Part shown: one piece after another, positions 1-14,300 of the stretch | Layout: each line of letters opens with the position of its first letter | Position numbering within the stretch: the first letter of the stretch is position 1 | Source of the DNA: Arion vulgaris | Taxonomy: Eukaryota > Mollusca > Gastropoda > Stylommatophora > Arionidae | DNA: 64,000 nucleotides | Direction: 5' to 3' | Assembly: GCA_020796225.1 (NCBI GenBank) | Contig: CM036767.1 | Span: 28,243,253 to 28,307,252, forward strand | Notes under the pieces: generated by a model | The model's database searches: none | Told to the model about the DNA's origin: nothing | What the model saw: only the letters and a program-made list of their open reading frames with translations | Program-made: the position numbers and the translations under genes

Positions 1-87
1 CTGGGGCCAAGCACAAATAATGTAGAGGTCATTTCAATCGCGCTAGCAACGTAACTGAGATTTTGCGCTCGCCACCATCACCCACCC

Positions 88-261
88 CAGTTCTTCCGAA
101 GATGTTAATTGTGACTGCAACAGTACCTTGCCCAGTTGTCCCAAGGATGCAGTTCCTTTAGGCATCACCCGCTTCAGTTCTTCCGGGGATGTTAATTGTT
201 ATCACAACAGTACCTTGCAGGTTTTCCAAGGGAGAGCAGTTTCGTTAGGCACTGGGACGCA
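88..261. repeat. tandem duplication, 87-bp period, two diverged copies
   Basis: CAGTTCTTCCG starts at 88 and again at 175. Both copies share the GATGTTAATTG and CAACAGTACCTTGC blocks. No protein similarity was recognised. The surrounding 1-900 is slightly GC-richer than the rest and may belong to an old transposable element. Confidence 0.6.
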
Positions 262-2165
262 ACTTTATGTTTTGCACTCGGCCAACCTTGCCCAGTAAAT
301 ATATCTGCGCCAGGCCACCGATACGGAGTCAGCTGCAATCTTCCTCGTACCGACACTAGGGTAGACTTATTCGTTACGCATCTGTCTTATTTATTCTTGC
401 CCCACAGCTGGCAATCTTTGCCCCCTCCTCAGGGCTTTGAGTTTCACTCTATGTGGGCTCACATTACATCACTGGATGCACCTCTCATCCTTTCATGTTC
501 ACTTGTACACTAATCTCCCCATCGGCAGGGAAACTGGTAATTGTGGCGGGACCTTCGACTTACACTTCGAGTTTGTGTATGGAGACTCTTGCTCCGGAGA
601 TGGCAATTTATATTCGGCCCTTTACTCCAGGGAAGTAGGGATTCTTTCAGAGATGTTTTGCTGCTGTTTCTTATTGTTCAGGAACTTGGGCAATATTTTA
701 TTGGACATCGGCCAGGAGATTTGTGCATTTTATTCGTATGGACCTGCATTGCTTTTCGTACTTGCACTGCTACTACTACCAGTTGCTCTCCATCGATCCC
801 TGTTTCCCCTTAGCAGACCAGAACCAAAGTCTGTTTCCAGGGTCACCTCGTGGAGGTGGACAGGGTCTTGATTAGTGCCGGCTCACTAATCCTGGCACAC
901 CCCTCATGCGCCTTTGACCCCGTATAGTATTCAAATCTAAAACCACCACATTTGATTTCATGTTCCTACATTCGGGACATGGATGTAGAATCCAAGTCAC
1001 CACATGAATTCTCTGACTAGCCAGCCCTCTTAATGGCATTCAGGATATCAACCCTGTCCATTGCTCTACCGCTTCTCAATGTAGCCTTGCCCACAAGTCT
1101 GTCTGCTCATTCATTTCCTCTGATTGTTACATGTCTAAGTATGAAAATTAAAGTGGCTCTTTTGCAGTCCCAAATTGAACACAGACTTCTGCCGCTGTCT
1201 ATGCATACAACCTGCACATACCTTCCTGTACATGCCAATTGAGTCACTGAGAATGCAGACATGGGTGGAACTTTGCTTCACCAGTCAAGACATTTGCCTT
1301 GGTCATGACCATAGTCATGCTAGTCTGCCATTTGTTTCGACATATTTCCTCATACAATATACGCTCTTTGTCATTTCTGATGTAGAGGTAGACATGTGAT
1401 CAAAGTATCTACATTCTAACCTCAGTAGTTGGATAGTCAAGTAGATATCTCACAACCTTGACTACAGTATCCCTTGTGCATCTGTGAATGATGCACATAG
1501 TAAAATGAACTATCTCAGAAATATGCAGGCTCCAAATAATTGATGCCAGAAGTAGGAAAAAATAAAAGCAATGATCCTACTTTCATATCACATGGTTTAT
1601 TGAGGAATAGGGTGTTAGATCCGTAATTTAATTTGACAGCGAGTACACGATTGTCAATATTGTTAGCATTGCTTCAACCACCATTATTTTCAGTGTTTTG
1701 CTGGTTTGGTCAACCTCAAAGTTATTTTAATTTGGAAAAATGTCACTCCTGTTGGGATTTAAAACCAAGACCACCCATCTAACAAGCAGGTGTACCAATT
1801 ATTGTGCTACCTTGGAACTCTGCCCCTGACAGATTACTGACAGATTATGAAGAACACACAACAAATTCCATTGTAGCTTGAAATTAAATGTGGGGATGGG
1901 TATCTTCAGGAAACTGCATAACCACCAGACTTGACATTGAATGAAACACAACAATTGCAATAGTATATTCAATGAAAGAGAGATGCTAATATTTGTCACC
2001 CTCCGCGAGTTTTATTTTTTTTAAATAATACTGAACTCTCCTGTTCACAACTTCTGCCTGTTACTATTTTGTTTAAATTAAGAATTATTCTGTTGATATT
2101 TACTGTTTGATGATAATTGCAGAGAAAGTTTATTGATTTACCTATGGCTTTGTTTATGTTTTCAG
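262..2165. other. intronic or upstream sequence, no gene recognised
   Basis: Several short open frames exist (for example 437-871), but they show no motif and overlap each other in different frames. I found no dynein exon here. Part of it may be a decayed repeat. The last part leads into the exon 1 acceptor at 2161-2165. Confidence 0.5.
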
Positions 2166-2355
2166 CGGTACTACTACTATATCAGAAAGGGCATCTCCAC
2201 AGAAATGCTAGCACCACAGCCAAACCAGCAGCTAAAAAACTTTGAGAAGATGGTACCTATCCATCTTATCACTACAAAATATCTTCATGCAGTCTACAAA
2301 AACTTGAGAGAAGAAGTTGATAAAGATTATGAAATGAGTGCTCGCAAGAGCATTG
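2166..2355 (+). CDS. dynein heavy chain exon 1 of window
   Basis: Acceptor TTTTCAG precedes the exon; donor is GTCAGT. It starts in phase 0 and leaves one base. It encodes [17 protein letters not shown] and then the segment ending in SARKSI. The tyrosine-rich YYYY.R.GI.....AP motif followed by a stretch of basic and acidic residues is typical of the far N-terminal tail of DNAH3/7/12 proteins. Upstream exons are not recognised in 1-2165. Confidence 0.9.
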
Positions 2356-5300
2356 GTCAGTAACTTAATTGTAAATAAAATATTACTATGTAGAAAATAT
2401 AAGATGACTGCTTATGCAACAAAGTGACAATTTTAACCCTTTGAACCCTGGCCACCTGTACCTTAAAAATCTCTTCCCGAAGCTCCTGGGCAAAAACAGT
2501 ACACATCAGAGTTATATTAAAACACGATAATTTAGCACTCTTAAGTGTTCTATAATTTGTTATTGATTTACCCCATCATCTCCGTTATTCATGCTTATTA
2601 TATATTTTAAGAATACTAAACATTAAAATTTATTTTATTTAATATGTGGGCACGGCGCAATACTCCCGTACATGAAGATATGAAGATTAAATACTTAACT
2701 AATTACCATATCAGTACAATAAAATCACCAGCGTCTGCCATCTTGTAAAATGATGTAGAACACATGGGTTGTGTTTTAGGTCTCATTTGTACACAATTTA
2801 TTTTCAAATACCGAAAAATATGCTCAGACCAATGTATCGGAGCGCGGGTATGGAGCGCTTACATTCAATCCCAAAATATCGGGAGCCTGGGTTCTAAGGG
2901 TTAATGTATTCTTGTTTTTATGTGACATGTGAAAGCTAAACATGTGCTATAAGCAGAAGACATTCATGTCATGTTTAATAGTCTGCATAAAATCTTATTT
3001 TTTTTTTTTTTTCGATCCAGAAGCACTTGAGCTTTTCAGCTCTTCGGCTCGGTGCCATGGACATCTAACCCTTCGGTTCGGTGCCACGAACACCGTAAAT
3101 CTGGGAATCTGTGGCTTTTCTGTCATCCCACGGAATTGAACCCGTACACACAGAGGGATAGTCACCCGTAGTCCAACGCCCTACGAACACGCTGGGCAGA
3201 CGGGCCATAAAATCTTATAAGAACTGCTGTAGTTATTTCTTCCTAGTCCTAGAAAGGAGCATGAATGTAATATTCTATACTATCCATATATTTGCAAAAA
3301 ATGTGAACACTCGCCAATGCTGTAGAGTTCATGCACTGTTGCTGAGATCTTCCTGTGTAAGAAAGAGATTGGAGCACATATGGTTACTCACCGAAGTACA
3401 ATGATGATGGTCCAATCAATCAATCAATCAATCAAATTTCCAAGAATAACAGATAGGAATATGATAAGTATTGCTAACTGAAAGTGTGCAGGAACAGAAG
3501 TAGTTAGTAAAACAGTCAACACCAAAAGAAATGAATATTTTTTGGACATTCTTCTTCTGCAATCAAACTAGATTGGGATTTCAGATTTTCTGATAAAGGC
3601 CTCAAGTTGTCAGTTTGTTTTGGATGTTGGTGTAAATGGGCCACCTTTTTCTTTTTAGATCTGTGTACTGGGGATCAGTCCTGTACCCCATGCTACAATA
3701 ACACAGTACAACTCTAAGTATGACACAGTATTATAATGCCTTTTTTAATGTATCCATTACTACAGAGGACCATTTAAATGGCGGAGCATTTCTTTGTTAT
3801 ATAGAAAACACTCCAAGTATGGCCAATAACAGCAGCTAATGAGCGGAAAATCATAACGACAGAGATGAGGTGTCTTGGAAGAGCTGCAGGTGTGACAATA
3901 AGAGACAAAATTAGAAATGAAGAAACCAGAAGTAGACTGTATGTGAAACCAGTTATGCAATTCATAAAATAACAACAGATTAAATGGTTTGGACACCTGA
4001 CAAGAATGCCCTGGTATCGTCTACCACAGAGAGCCACACAGAAAAAGTATGATGAGTACAAAGCAAGAGGAAGACCATGCAAAAGATGGACCGATGGTAT
4101 CAAGAACAGCCTTACGAACATGAATATCAGCTTATAAAGTGCCTTAAAACAAGCACACAAGATCACTACGTTTCACCCCAACACTTCTATAAAGAAGTAA
4201 ATGGTGGAAGAGAAGAAGAGACTCCAAGTTTTAAACTTTATTATATAGAGACAAATATCGATGAGAGTCATTTCCCCTTTACTTTCTACTGACAATTGGC
4301 TATTGTTTTGTGAAATTCTCTGTACAGATACATACAACTTTTATTTTATTTACATGACAACTTATAGTGGAGATGTGTAGATACTTGTCAATATTTTATG
4401 ATATATTTATTTCCTTGTGTTGAATCTGTGCCAATGTGATTTTTAGATGAAAACAATTAAAGCATAGATTGGGAAAAAAAAGAGCGGAAACATAAATCGT
4501 GGATAACATCAGAACCTCTCAAAACAATGGGAGAAGAGGAAACGAAACAGTAGATTTAATAATAGCAAAACTAGAGATATGAATATCTGGCCAAATAAGG
4601 GCAGATAAAAGATAATACTTAGATGGCCTAGCCTAGTAAGAGAGGTGAAGGTAGCAGCAGCAAAAGGAAACCTCAGGGATCTGTTCAACACCACTAGCAA
4701 GCTAGCAGGAAAATATAATTAACCAAGTGGGTTGATGAAAAACAGTAATGGGAAAGTTATTACTAATGTTACAGACCAAATAGAAAGATGAGCAGAATTC
4801 TTCGAGAGACTCCTGTATAGACCTTCCCTACAAATCCCCAGGTGTAGCCTGCAGAAATAGACTTTGATACCAACTGTGAGAAAACATCCTCTTCTTCTTC
4901 TTCTTCAGTGATCTCTGGTCATGCGCTTAATTTACTGTGGACCACAAACTGGGCAGACAGCTTCAGGTCTGTCAGGTTTCCCCAAAGCTTAGTTTTCAGG
5001 TCGACTGGGTGTGGCCACATGTTGCTTCTCAGCTCACACAGAAGAGGACAGTCTTGCAGGATATGCTCTGGTGTCTGTTCTGCCTGCTTGCCATTTGAGT
5101 TGTTCGTATGTGTCGATTCCTCCCTGCCAATAATGGCTGACACATTCCGTTTCTGAGGACATCTTTTTTTGAGGTTGTTCTCTAGACAGTTGCAGTCCCC
5201 TGCTGACGAGATCTGTCTTCCCGGGTTTGTCTGGAGTCGTCCTACTCTAGATGACTTCAGCCTTCTGTTGCCGGGCTCACCAACCCAGGATTTTATGCAG

Positions 5301-8300
5301 GGTGTGCTCCCTGGACACTGTAGTTTAATTCCTTATGCTTAAGGGAAAGTGTCATAGAAGTAGAAGACAAGACAAGAAAAAGGATGTCCTCCTCAAGAGA
5401 GAGAGAGGACAAGTGCTATTTGTCCCATAGCTGGGGGATGGGTTGGTTGCAGCCAGAGCATTTACCACTCGCCGGTGGGTTCTGCACTGTCACCTTATGA
5501 GGCCCCATCCTGCTCCCCGCCTTTGGTCTGGCCTTTCACCTTCAGTCTGTTCGGCTTGGTTAGACCTGCCAGGAGTTAGACTCCGCCGACATAGCCTGAA
5601 GGATCCTAAAGGCACACAAACCCTCCAACCACGATAAGGTAGGCTAATATGGAGGAGAAACATCCAAAGATTAGTAAAGCCATCACTCTATGACAGATAG
5701 GAAAATTACTCATCCAGATGGTATCCCATCAGAGACTGTTAAAGCCAATATAAACACCTCAAAGAAACTGCTGCACAAATTACTTAGCGGAATCTGGGAT
5801 ACAAAAATTGCTCCAACAGATTGGAAGGAAGGATTAATAGTGAAGCTACATAAGAAAGGGGACCTCCAGGAGTGTGAAAGCTATGGAAGAATAATGTGCA
5901 GGATCATCCTAGAGAGATTGGGATATGCCATCAACATAAAACTGAAAGATGAACGTGCAGGCTTTCAACCAAATAGATCCTGTGCAAATCAAATAGCCCC
6001 ATTACGCATAATAATAGAGCAACAGTATTTAATGGAAATCCCCACTCTATCTCAGATTTGTGGATTATGAAAAGGCCTTCACTTACATCGATAGGGAAAC
6101 CCTTTGGGAATTGATGAGACACCATGAGATCCCACAGAAAATTATTTACCTAGTAAAGGCAACATATATGAACATGAAATGTAGAGTTCTTAATGAGGGA
6201 AAGCTAACTGGCACTTTTGGAATAAGAACATGAGTACAGCAGGGATTCCTTCTATCACCTTTGCTGTTTTTACTGAGTATAGACTGGATTATGAACTCAG
6301 CATTAACTATCATGAGAGCAACTAGATGATCTGGACTTTGCTGATGATATAGCCATGTCCAATGTACGTAACCAAATGCAGGATAAACTAAACACACTTC
6401 AGGCAAAGATGATGAGAAAGGCAAAGATGATGCAAATTAACCAAGCAAACGCCAACCTAATTTTCTTGGGTGCAACCTCATTTCAAGAGGTAGAATCATA
6501 CACATACTTGGGAAGCAATATAGGCAAAGATGAAGAAACTGATAAAGGTATATATTAACCCAACGGGACTGCAGAGCCGATACATCGGTTCAGAGTATCG
6601 TTCATGATGTCGCAGAACCGATATATCGGTTTTTGGATGTCTATTCACGGAAACGAATGTATCTTCAGAACCCCTTTACTGAAGTAAAAAAAATCTTCAG
6701 AAATGGAAAGTACATATATGTAGGTACATTACTATCTCCATTTAACAAAGATTTGAAAGAGGAAAAGCAGTGTATTATTGTGTTCAAGTCGATACTTTTT
6801 TTTTCAACGTTAATGTTTCCAACGATGTTTAAAGTGTAATCTTGAGTACTGTTAGATCAAATTATAACTTGTGATAGTAATGAAGAAGATTTGATTGATG
6901 GTAATAATGACATTTGATTGTTTATGAAATGCAGTATCGATAGTTGTAAGTTTAATGTAATAATTGCATCTAAAGAATGGACGTTTCACATTCCATTTAT
7001 TGACGTGTCCGCACTAAAAAGTGAATATTATAAAAACTACTGCACGTAGTTAGATGAAACTTATAGAATATGTTTATATATGGATTATCTTTATTTAACT
7101 GCTACTTCTGGAAACATCTATGAATATTAAGATGTAATACAAACCGAAGAGTAAAAATATTTGTAATGATTTTTGTTTTTCAAAATAATCATGCTACAAC
7201 AATCTAATTTTCTCAAATGTATATCACCTGATGTAAAATATTATTATATTAATGCATTCCACATCCAATTAGCAACAATTTAATATATAATATGTCATAC
7301 TTTAGAGAAACAGTGTCAAGCTTATAACGGATTAAACTAATTGACATTGAATGTTAAATTTGAATCGCAAAATAAATGCGTCCAGAGGTCAAAATAATAC
7401 AGGGCGAAAGGGTTAATACAGATGACAAGAGGAGATTTTATTGCAATAGAAAATTTGTGGTCTAAAGAATTCAAATCTAGAATAGAAATTAAATGTTTAA
7501 CTCCATTGTTGAAGTAGCTCTGCTGTATGGGTCCAAAACATGGAAAACGACTAAAACATGAACTAATAAATTGCAAACATTTATCAATTGATATCTGCAC
7601 AGAGTAGAGGAACTGGGATGGTATGATAGAGTCGCAAATGGGAAGCTTATGGAGAGAACAAGACAAATCCCATTGAACCAGGATGTGAAGAAAAGATGCT
7701 GGTGCCAGATAGGACATACTTTGAAAAGATCAGAGGGGTATTTAACAAGAAGGACGTTTTCCTGGAACCTGCAGGGAAGCGAAGGAGAGGGAAGCCTAGA
7801 AATACACAATAATAGATTTGGATGCAGCGATTAGCAATACACAGAAGAACTGGAAGTAGCTGCAAGATATAGCTAAAGATAAAAAAACTTGACATTAGTT
7901 GATTGAGAACCTATGCCTCAATCAGGGTTAAATATTTCTCATCAGTAAAAATTGACAGAGATCGTCCTCATCAGAATTGACTGACAGAATCTTCCTTATC
8001 AGACAGAACTGACATGTAGATTAATCTTATTTATCAGAAGGAACTTACAGGTACTATAGTCAGAACTGACTGAAGGATCTTCCTTGTGCGAAAGAAACTG
8101 ACAAGAAGATCTGCCTTATTAATGCTCTCATAACATCTGTGTAAAGAACGCAAAATGCCATTTTGAATTTTTAGTTTTGTGTTGAGATAACATTTTTTGT
8201 CCAAGACTAATTAAATATGTTGACAATTCAAAATCAGTTTTATTGTAAAGCTACTCCAATCTATTTCAGTTGACTACATTCTACAAGATGAATCTGAAAA

Positions 8301-11300
8301 GAAAAGACTTCATATTGATTGGATACCAAAACCATTTCCACAAAAGTGAGCCTTCTTTCTGCACTGTAGCTTTTAGAGAGAAATGACTTTTTAAAAAAAT
8401 TTCTTCTCTATTTGCTTTCATATAATCATGTCGATTTCTCTCATAAATTTGAGTCTGTCTCAGTTCTCTCTCGCTGTCACTATACAAGTTCTCCCTCAGA
8501 AGGTTTGGACAAAAAACATAATTATTTGGATCCTCTGGTATTTCTTACAATGTAGGATGCTCATCCTTCATTGATTTCTGAACTTTGTTTTGGGATATAA
8601 ATTCACTGTTCGATACAACAATATGTATCTGAATTGGATTACTATGATGGGAACATTATGTTATGGAAAAGAAAAGGCGAAAAGCAGAAAGCATGAATAA
8701 ATAGGGAAAGTAAATGTATAAGAAACATTTAATACACAGCAGAGATACATATATATATATGTACGAGGCGAGTCAATAAGTAAGCCACAAAGTTCTGTGG
8801 GATGGTAGTAATGTAGTTAGTGTTTCAAAGTGTCACATACCTTGAGTTTGCAATGAAGAGCTGATCTGACTTAAAAGACTGAGTAGGCAGTGCTTTCAGA
8901 CCTTCAGCCTGAAATCGTCAATACAGATCAGAACCAAGATTAGTATCTATAAAGCTGTGTCTGTCAACATTGCGTACGGATCGGAATGCTGAGAATGACA
9001 GAACAGGATATGTCAAGACTCTCGCCTTCACAACTTGTCTCAAAAATCTTACGCGTTACTGGCGACTACTATCTCAATCAAGAATTGCTTACGATGCCAA
9101 CAAGAGAATATCACTATCATCCGAAGCAGCTGGAGATGGATTGGACATGGATGCATGGAGACTGGCTCCGACACAAAACTGCACTGAGATGGACTCCAGA
9201 GGTAGGCGAGCGGAAGACCCAAGACGACCTGGAGGAGAACGATGGAGCAAGAGCTGAAGAAATAATCAAGCTGAACACAATACAGAGAAGGCCATGAACA
9301 GGAAGAATGGTTACGTTTTGCTCCCTAACGCCAAGGGCGAAAGGCAAAGAGAGAGAAGGTGTCATAGGTGACAGCAACATGAACTTTATATTCCTGTTCG
9401 CCAGGTGGCACTATGTGTCTCATGCGCATGCGCAGCGCATAAACAAAATGGCGACTGTACTTACGGAGGGTACAACCAAAGAGCAATGCGCTGTTGTGCT
9501 TTTTATGTGGGCAAAATGAGTGCCTGCAAAGGACATTCATAAGGAAATGCTTCCTGTTTATGCTGACAAATGTTTGTCTCGTAAAGCGGTGCATAGTTGG
9601 ACAGAAAAATTTTCTCAAATACGCTCTAAAATTGTTGATGAAATCCGATCTGGTCGTCCTGTTGAAATTGCAGCAGAAGCATCTATGCATCGGGTGGAGA
9701 AGATTAGAGGTAACAGGCGAGTAGCAATAGACTATAGCATCTGCAAAAGGGTGCTCACATGGTTCAGCATAATGCATGATCGAATGAAATTTAAGAAAGT
9801 GTGCTCAAGGTGGGTACCCAGACAATTGAAAAAGGAACACAAAAGGAACCGATTTGGCCTGTCCTTGCATCATCTCTGTCGATACGAAGATGAAGGAGAA
9901 GACATGAACAGGATTGTTACTGGGGATGAATCATGGGTGCATCACTACCAGCCCGAATCAAAGCATGCTTCAATGCAGTGGAAACATCCTTCTTCATCTT
10001 GTGTCCAAAAATTCAAGGTTGCGCCATCAGCAGGGAAGGTTATGCTGACGGTGTTCTGGGATTGTCAAGGAGTGCTTTAAACCAATTTCAAAAAGAAAGG
10101 TGACAATGTGAATTCTGAATCATACTGTGAAGTTCTATCGATGCTTCATGATGCAATTGAAAAGACGTCCAGGACTGCTGACTAGAGAAGTGTTGCTTCT
10201 TCATGACAATGCCAGACCACATACGGCTCAATTAACTCAGGAGAAAATTAATCAACTGAGGTGGGAAGTTCTGGAACATCCACCTTACAGTCCCGATTTA
10301 GCCCCTAGCGATTTCCACCTTTTTGGTCCACTGAAAACCCACCTTGGCGGGAGACATTTGCGAATGACGCGAGTTGAATGTGGAGTGAAAACGTGGTTTA
10401 GAAAACAGAGCGCACAGTTCTATGCAGCCGGTTTGGGAGGACTGATAAAACGATGGGATAAGTGCATCAATGTTGGTGGAAATTAGATTGAGAAATAAAG
10501 GGACAATGTTTGTATAAAAATAAACTGGTTTCAATTTGTTATCATGTTTAGTTATTTTTCTACAGCCATTTGTGGCTTACTTATTGACTTCCTCGTATTT
10601 ATCTGTTTTGTAGTTCACTCAGAGAATTAAATGTATTTTACATATTTTTCTCTAAATCTCTATGCACCCTATCTTAGTCAAATAATCAAACATTCAATCA
10701 TATTTCAATCCATTCAATACTACTCCAACAATTCATACATTCAATCACACTCCAAATATCTATACCTACACCATGTATCCATACATTCAATCATACTCTA
10801 ATAATCCATATATTTTATTCTACGCCAACAATTATTCTATGCATCCAATCATACTCCAAATATCCATATATTTAATTCTACTTCAACAATCCATACAACC
10901 AATCTTACTTCAAATATTCATATATTCAATCCTATGCCATGTATTGATATATTAAATTCTTCATTAAATATCGATATGTGTCTCCAAAACAGTTGTTTTA
11001 TGTTAGGGAGGTAACACAACAAATATCACTTTAAATGGCAACCATCTAACACCAGTTCAAAAATTCTGCTATCTTGGGTCCATAGTCACTGCCAGCCTTT
11101 CTCTTGATGAAGAAATCAATGCTCGTATAGGTAGTGCGGCTACTACATTCGGCAAACTATCAAAGCGAGTGTGGGATAACACAAAACTGACATTGCAGAT
11201 GAAGATTCAAATATATCGAGCCTGTGTAATTAGTTCTTTACTATATGGCTCAGAAACATGGAGTAATACTCAAGACACAAGAGGAGACAACATCTTTCAC

Positions 11301-14300
11301 CTTCGATGTCTCCGCAAGATTATGAACATCAGGTGGTACGACAAGATAATCAACTCTGAAGTACTGCAACGTGCAAATCTGTCTTCCATCATGGGCATAC
11401 TCAGCAGTAGACGACTAAGATGGTTGGGGCATGTGAGAAGAAATGAAACTTGTCGCACACCAAAACAAATGTTGTTCTGTGAACTTTCGGAGGAGAAGAG
11501 GCACCAGAGCAGACCACTGCTCAGATATAAAGATGTTTGCAAAGCCTCAATGAAAACCTTTTCTATAGGTCCCAGTACATGGGAAAGACCGCTGATGACA
11601 GAGTTGTGTGGAAAGCCAAATTGCGAAAGGGCAGTCTTTTGAGAAGAGACTTATGTATGAGCTGAACGGCAAGAGAGGAAAGTGAAAACTCAGAAGTTGT
11701 CACAGTAAACACTTGCCAATTGACCGTCTGTAAAGACGAAAAAGGCATATATATAAATATCGATACAATCAGTCCTTCTCCAAACCATACATTCAGCTTT
11801 GCTCTAAATCTCCTTACATCTAACCATCTTCCAAATCTTCATATATTCTATTTTTAATAAATATTTGTCTACCCAGTTTAGTAAATATGAAATCTGTTAC
11901 ATTTGTGCAGGGTAATTCGAGCACCTGTGCCTTGGCATTCAGTGTTTGCCAACAGAAAATCTTTTATTGACACTCGACTATTTATCACAAATCCAATAAT
12001 GTTGAAGTTGCAGAATCTCTGGTTTAATGAGTAAGTTCATGTGTAAATATCAACAGTATATCTAACTAGTGTTATTAAAATTGCATCAGTAAAACCTATG
12101 ATGTTGTCTTAATGTTGTCAATTTAGTTCTGCTAGTGCTATAATATACTGAACTGACTTCATAGCACTCAGAGCAGACCCATATTTACTCAATCTTTTCT
12201 AACAGATGTCTTATGGTACAACAGTTCTCTCTGTCTGGTGAAAACATTTTGAGATAAATAAATGATGAGTTGACTGGAAAAGCAGTGGATAGATGTAGCA
12301 TAAATAAATTGAGATATTTTAATCAAACTGTCTTAGTCTTCAGAAACTAGTTAAAATGGTGGTGACAGAATGTAAAAACAAAGATCTGAATAGCAAGAAG
12401 ATGAAAGCTATGGATGTCTGAAAAAAGCAGATTCTTTAATAGTGAATAGGGCATGAACATGTGTTGTTCAGGCTTGCAAGGGGAGCAATGAATAGTAACA
12501 CTGCGACCTACAATTCTTGTCATAAGAAGCAACTGAGGTAGAGGCCTAGGGAAGCTACCCTAGTAAATAAAAAGTTTTACAGAAATCAAATGTGCTGGCC
12601 TACTTGTAGGCGCATAACTGGCACAATGTACAATCTTTCTTAGACTCAGATCACATACAAATCACAAAGAGTGGTTTAACAAGTGGTCGATATGGAGCGT
12701 TCAAGAAGAAGAAGATAAAGAATGAAATAGAAAATGGAACAGGCCAGGCTAGAACAACGTTTCAGAGAATCAATCAAAAACATTATACGTAACAAGTTGC
12801 TGCTGTCTTTAAAAGTTGGAAAGAGAGTTCTTCAGTGTTACATAGATAGAACCGATAAGTGTGGTACTGACATGTCAAAGCGAATCATGAACAAACCACA
12901 CAATTTCCAAAGGCCATAGATGTGTGATTTTTACAGAAAAATTGTGGAAATCCAATGAACTGCTAAAAAAGGACTAATCTAATGGGCTGAAAATGTTAAC
13001 ATACAGAGGAATTATTAGCAACTGAAAGAGACAGTCATCATTTTTTTAGGTGTTATAACAAAAAAGGGGTTTAGAATACATGACAACCAGTAAAATAAAT
13101 AGAGAATGAGATGGAGGACTGCAGACAGAGAAAATTCTGGACAGCTTAATTTCATGACATGGAGAAATGACAAAATCCTAAATGATAGTCAGGACAGACG
13201 TTTGTGAAGATCTATTGGATTGTCCATCCTTGACAACATGGCAAATGATGAGAATGAGACTACTAGTTTTCTTCTGCCATCTGTTTGATGTCAACATCCA
13301 GGTTTGACAATGATTGTATAATGTAGGGAGAAACATCATGTTGTACAATACTCTTTTAGTGTTCATGGTGACATGCTGCATTTTAAAATTTGTGTCATAT
13401 GATTTGATTTACTGCATCTTTGTTAATTATTTTTTTCATTTGCTGAAAAATGCTCCCAGATATGTAAAGTTCATTGAATTAAAAAACATGCAGTAGCCGA
13501 ATTTATTTATTTTTCACCTTTTTTATTCTGTGGATGTATATACAAATTAAATTATAGTTTTCTTAGTTTTTAACTCTTTCCACACGGATTTATTTCCTCA
13601 ATTTTTAAACAGTTAATTCAAGGGAGGTTAAAAAACACACACAAAAACCAATCCCAACTACTCAATAAATATGTCAATATGTCAATAAATAAACATATAT
13701 ATTATACTAGCTGATTAACCCGGCTTCGCAAGGATGAAAGTTGTTAGTAATCCTTGATGAGAAATTGGTGAAACCATTCCAAGAGATGTCAACTTCTTCT
13801 TCAGCGATCTCTGGTCATGCGCTTAATTTACTGTGGACCACAAAATGGGCAGTCAGCTTCAGGTCTGTCAGGTTTCCCAAAGCTTAGTTTTCAGGTCGAC
13901 TGGGTGTGGTCACATGTTGCTTCTCAGCTCACCCAGGAGAGCCTTGCAGCATACGCTCTGGTGTCTGTTCCGCCTGCTGACACTGGCAGAGATCTGTTTG
14001 ACTTATTCCTAGTCTATATAAGTGTTTGTTGAGTCTGCAGTGTCCGGTGCGTAGTCGAAATATAATGACCTGATCTGTTCTGCTTAGGTTTTTGAGGAAG
14101 TCTTTTCCATAATCATATCCAATGTTTGTCTTCCAGTCTACTGCCGATTTTCTCTGTATGAGGGTTTTGACCTCTTGAAAAGACAGGGTTGGTAAATTTG
14201 CTCTTTGGCACTGCCATCCTTAGCTAAGATATCTGCACTCTCATTGCCTGCAATGCCACAGTGAGATGGATGAATGCTTCGTTCTTCAACACAGACCATT

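Larger units (their letters stand above)
4470..7913 (+). mobile_element. LINE family D, interrupted by two later insertions
   Basis: Segment 1 (about 4470-4889) holds degraded linker motifs between endonuclease and RT ([22 protein letters not shown], DFDTNCEK). A LINE F piece occupies 4890-5654. Segment 2 (5655-6554) holds the [50 protein letters not shown], a decayed FVDYEKAF, and YLGSNIG. A TTAA element occupies 6555-7416. Segment 3 (7417-7913) holds the C-terminal part ([10 protein letters not shown] and a GHTL block). Multiple stops and frameshifts make it dead. The 3' end resembles that of the minus-strand copy at 18328-19321. Confidence 0.8.
8764..10595 (+). mobile_element. mariner (Tc1/mariner, DD34D) element, broken
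   Basis: TA duplications at 8762-8763 and 10596-10597. The inverted ends are about 27 bp (CGAGGCGAGTCAATAAGTAA against CGAGGAAGTCAATAAGTAA and onward), nearly identical. It lies beside an AT microsatellite. At 1832 bp it is about 500 bp longer than a usual mariner, because a LINE scrap sits at about 8850-9345. The transposase is disrupted (see the pseudogene). Confidence 0.9.

Noticed and set aside
3012..3205. Functional tRNA gene
   Set aside because: It has a B box but is embedded in a longer retroposed unit with poly(A) tail and target duplications, and a cloverleaf cannot be drawn well.
8970..9297. Two overlapping ~100-residue frames before the mariner transposase as accessory genes
   Set aside because: They contain LINE C-terminal wording in alternating frames and are a LINE scrap.
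9325..9777. 150-residue minus-strand open frame
   Set aside because: It is the opposite strand of the mariner transposase and has no motif of its own.
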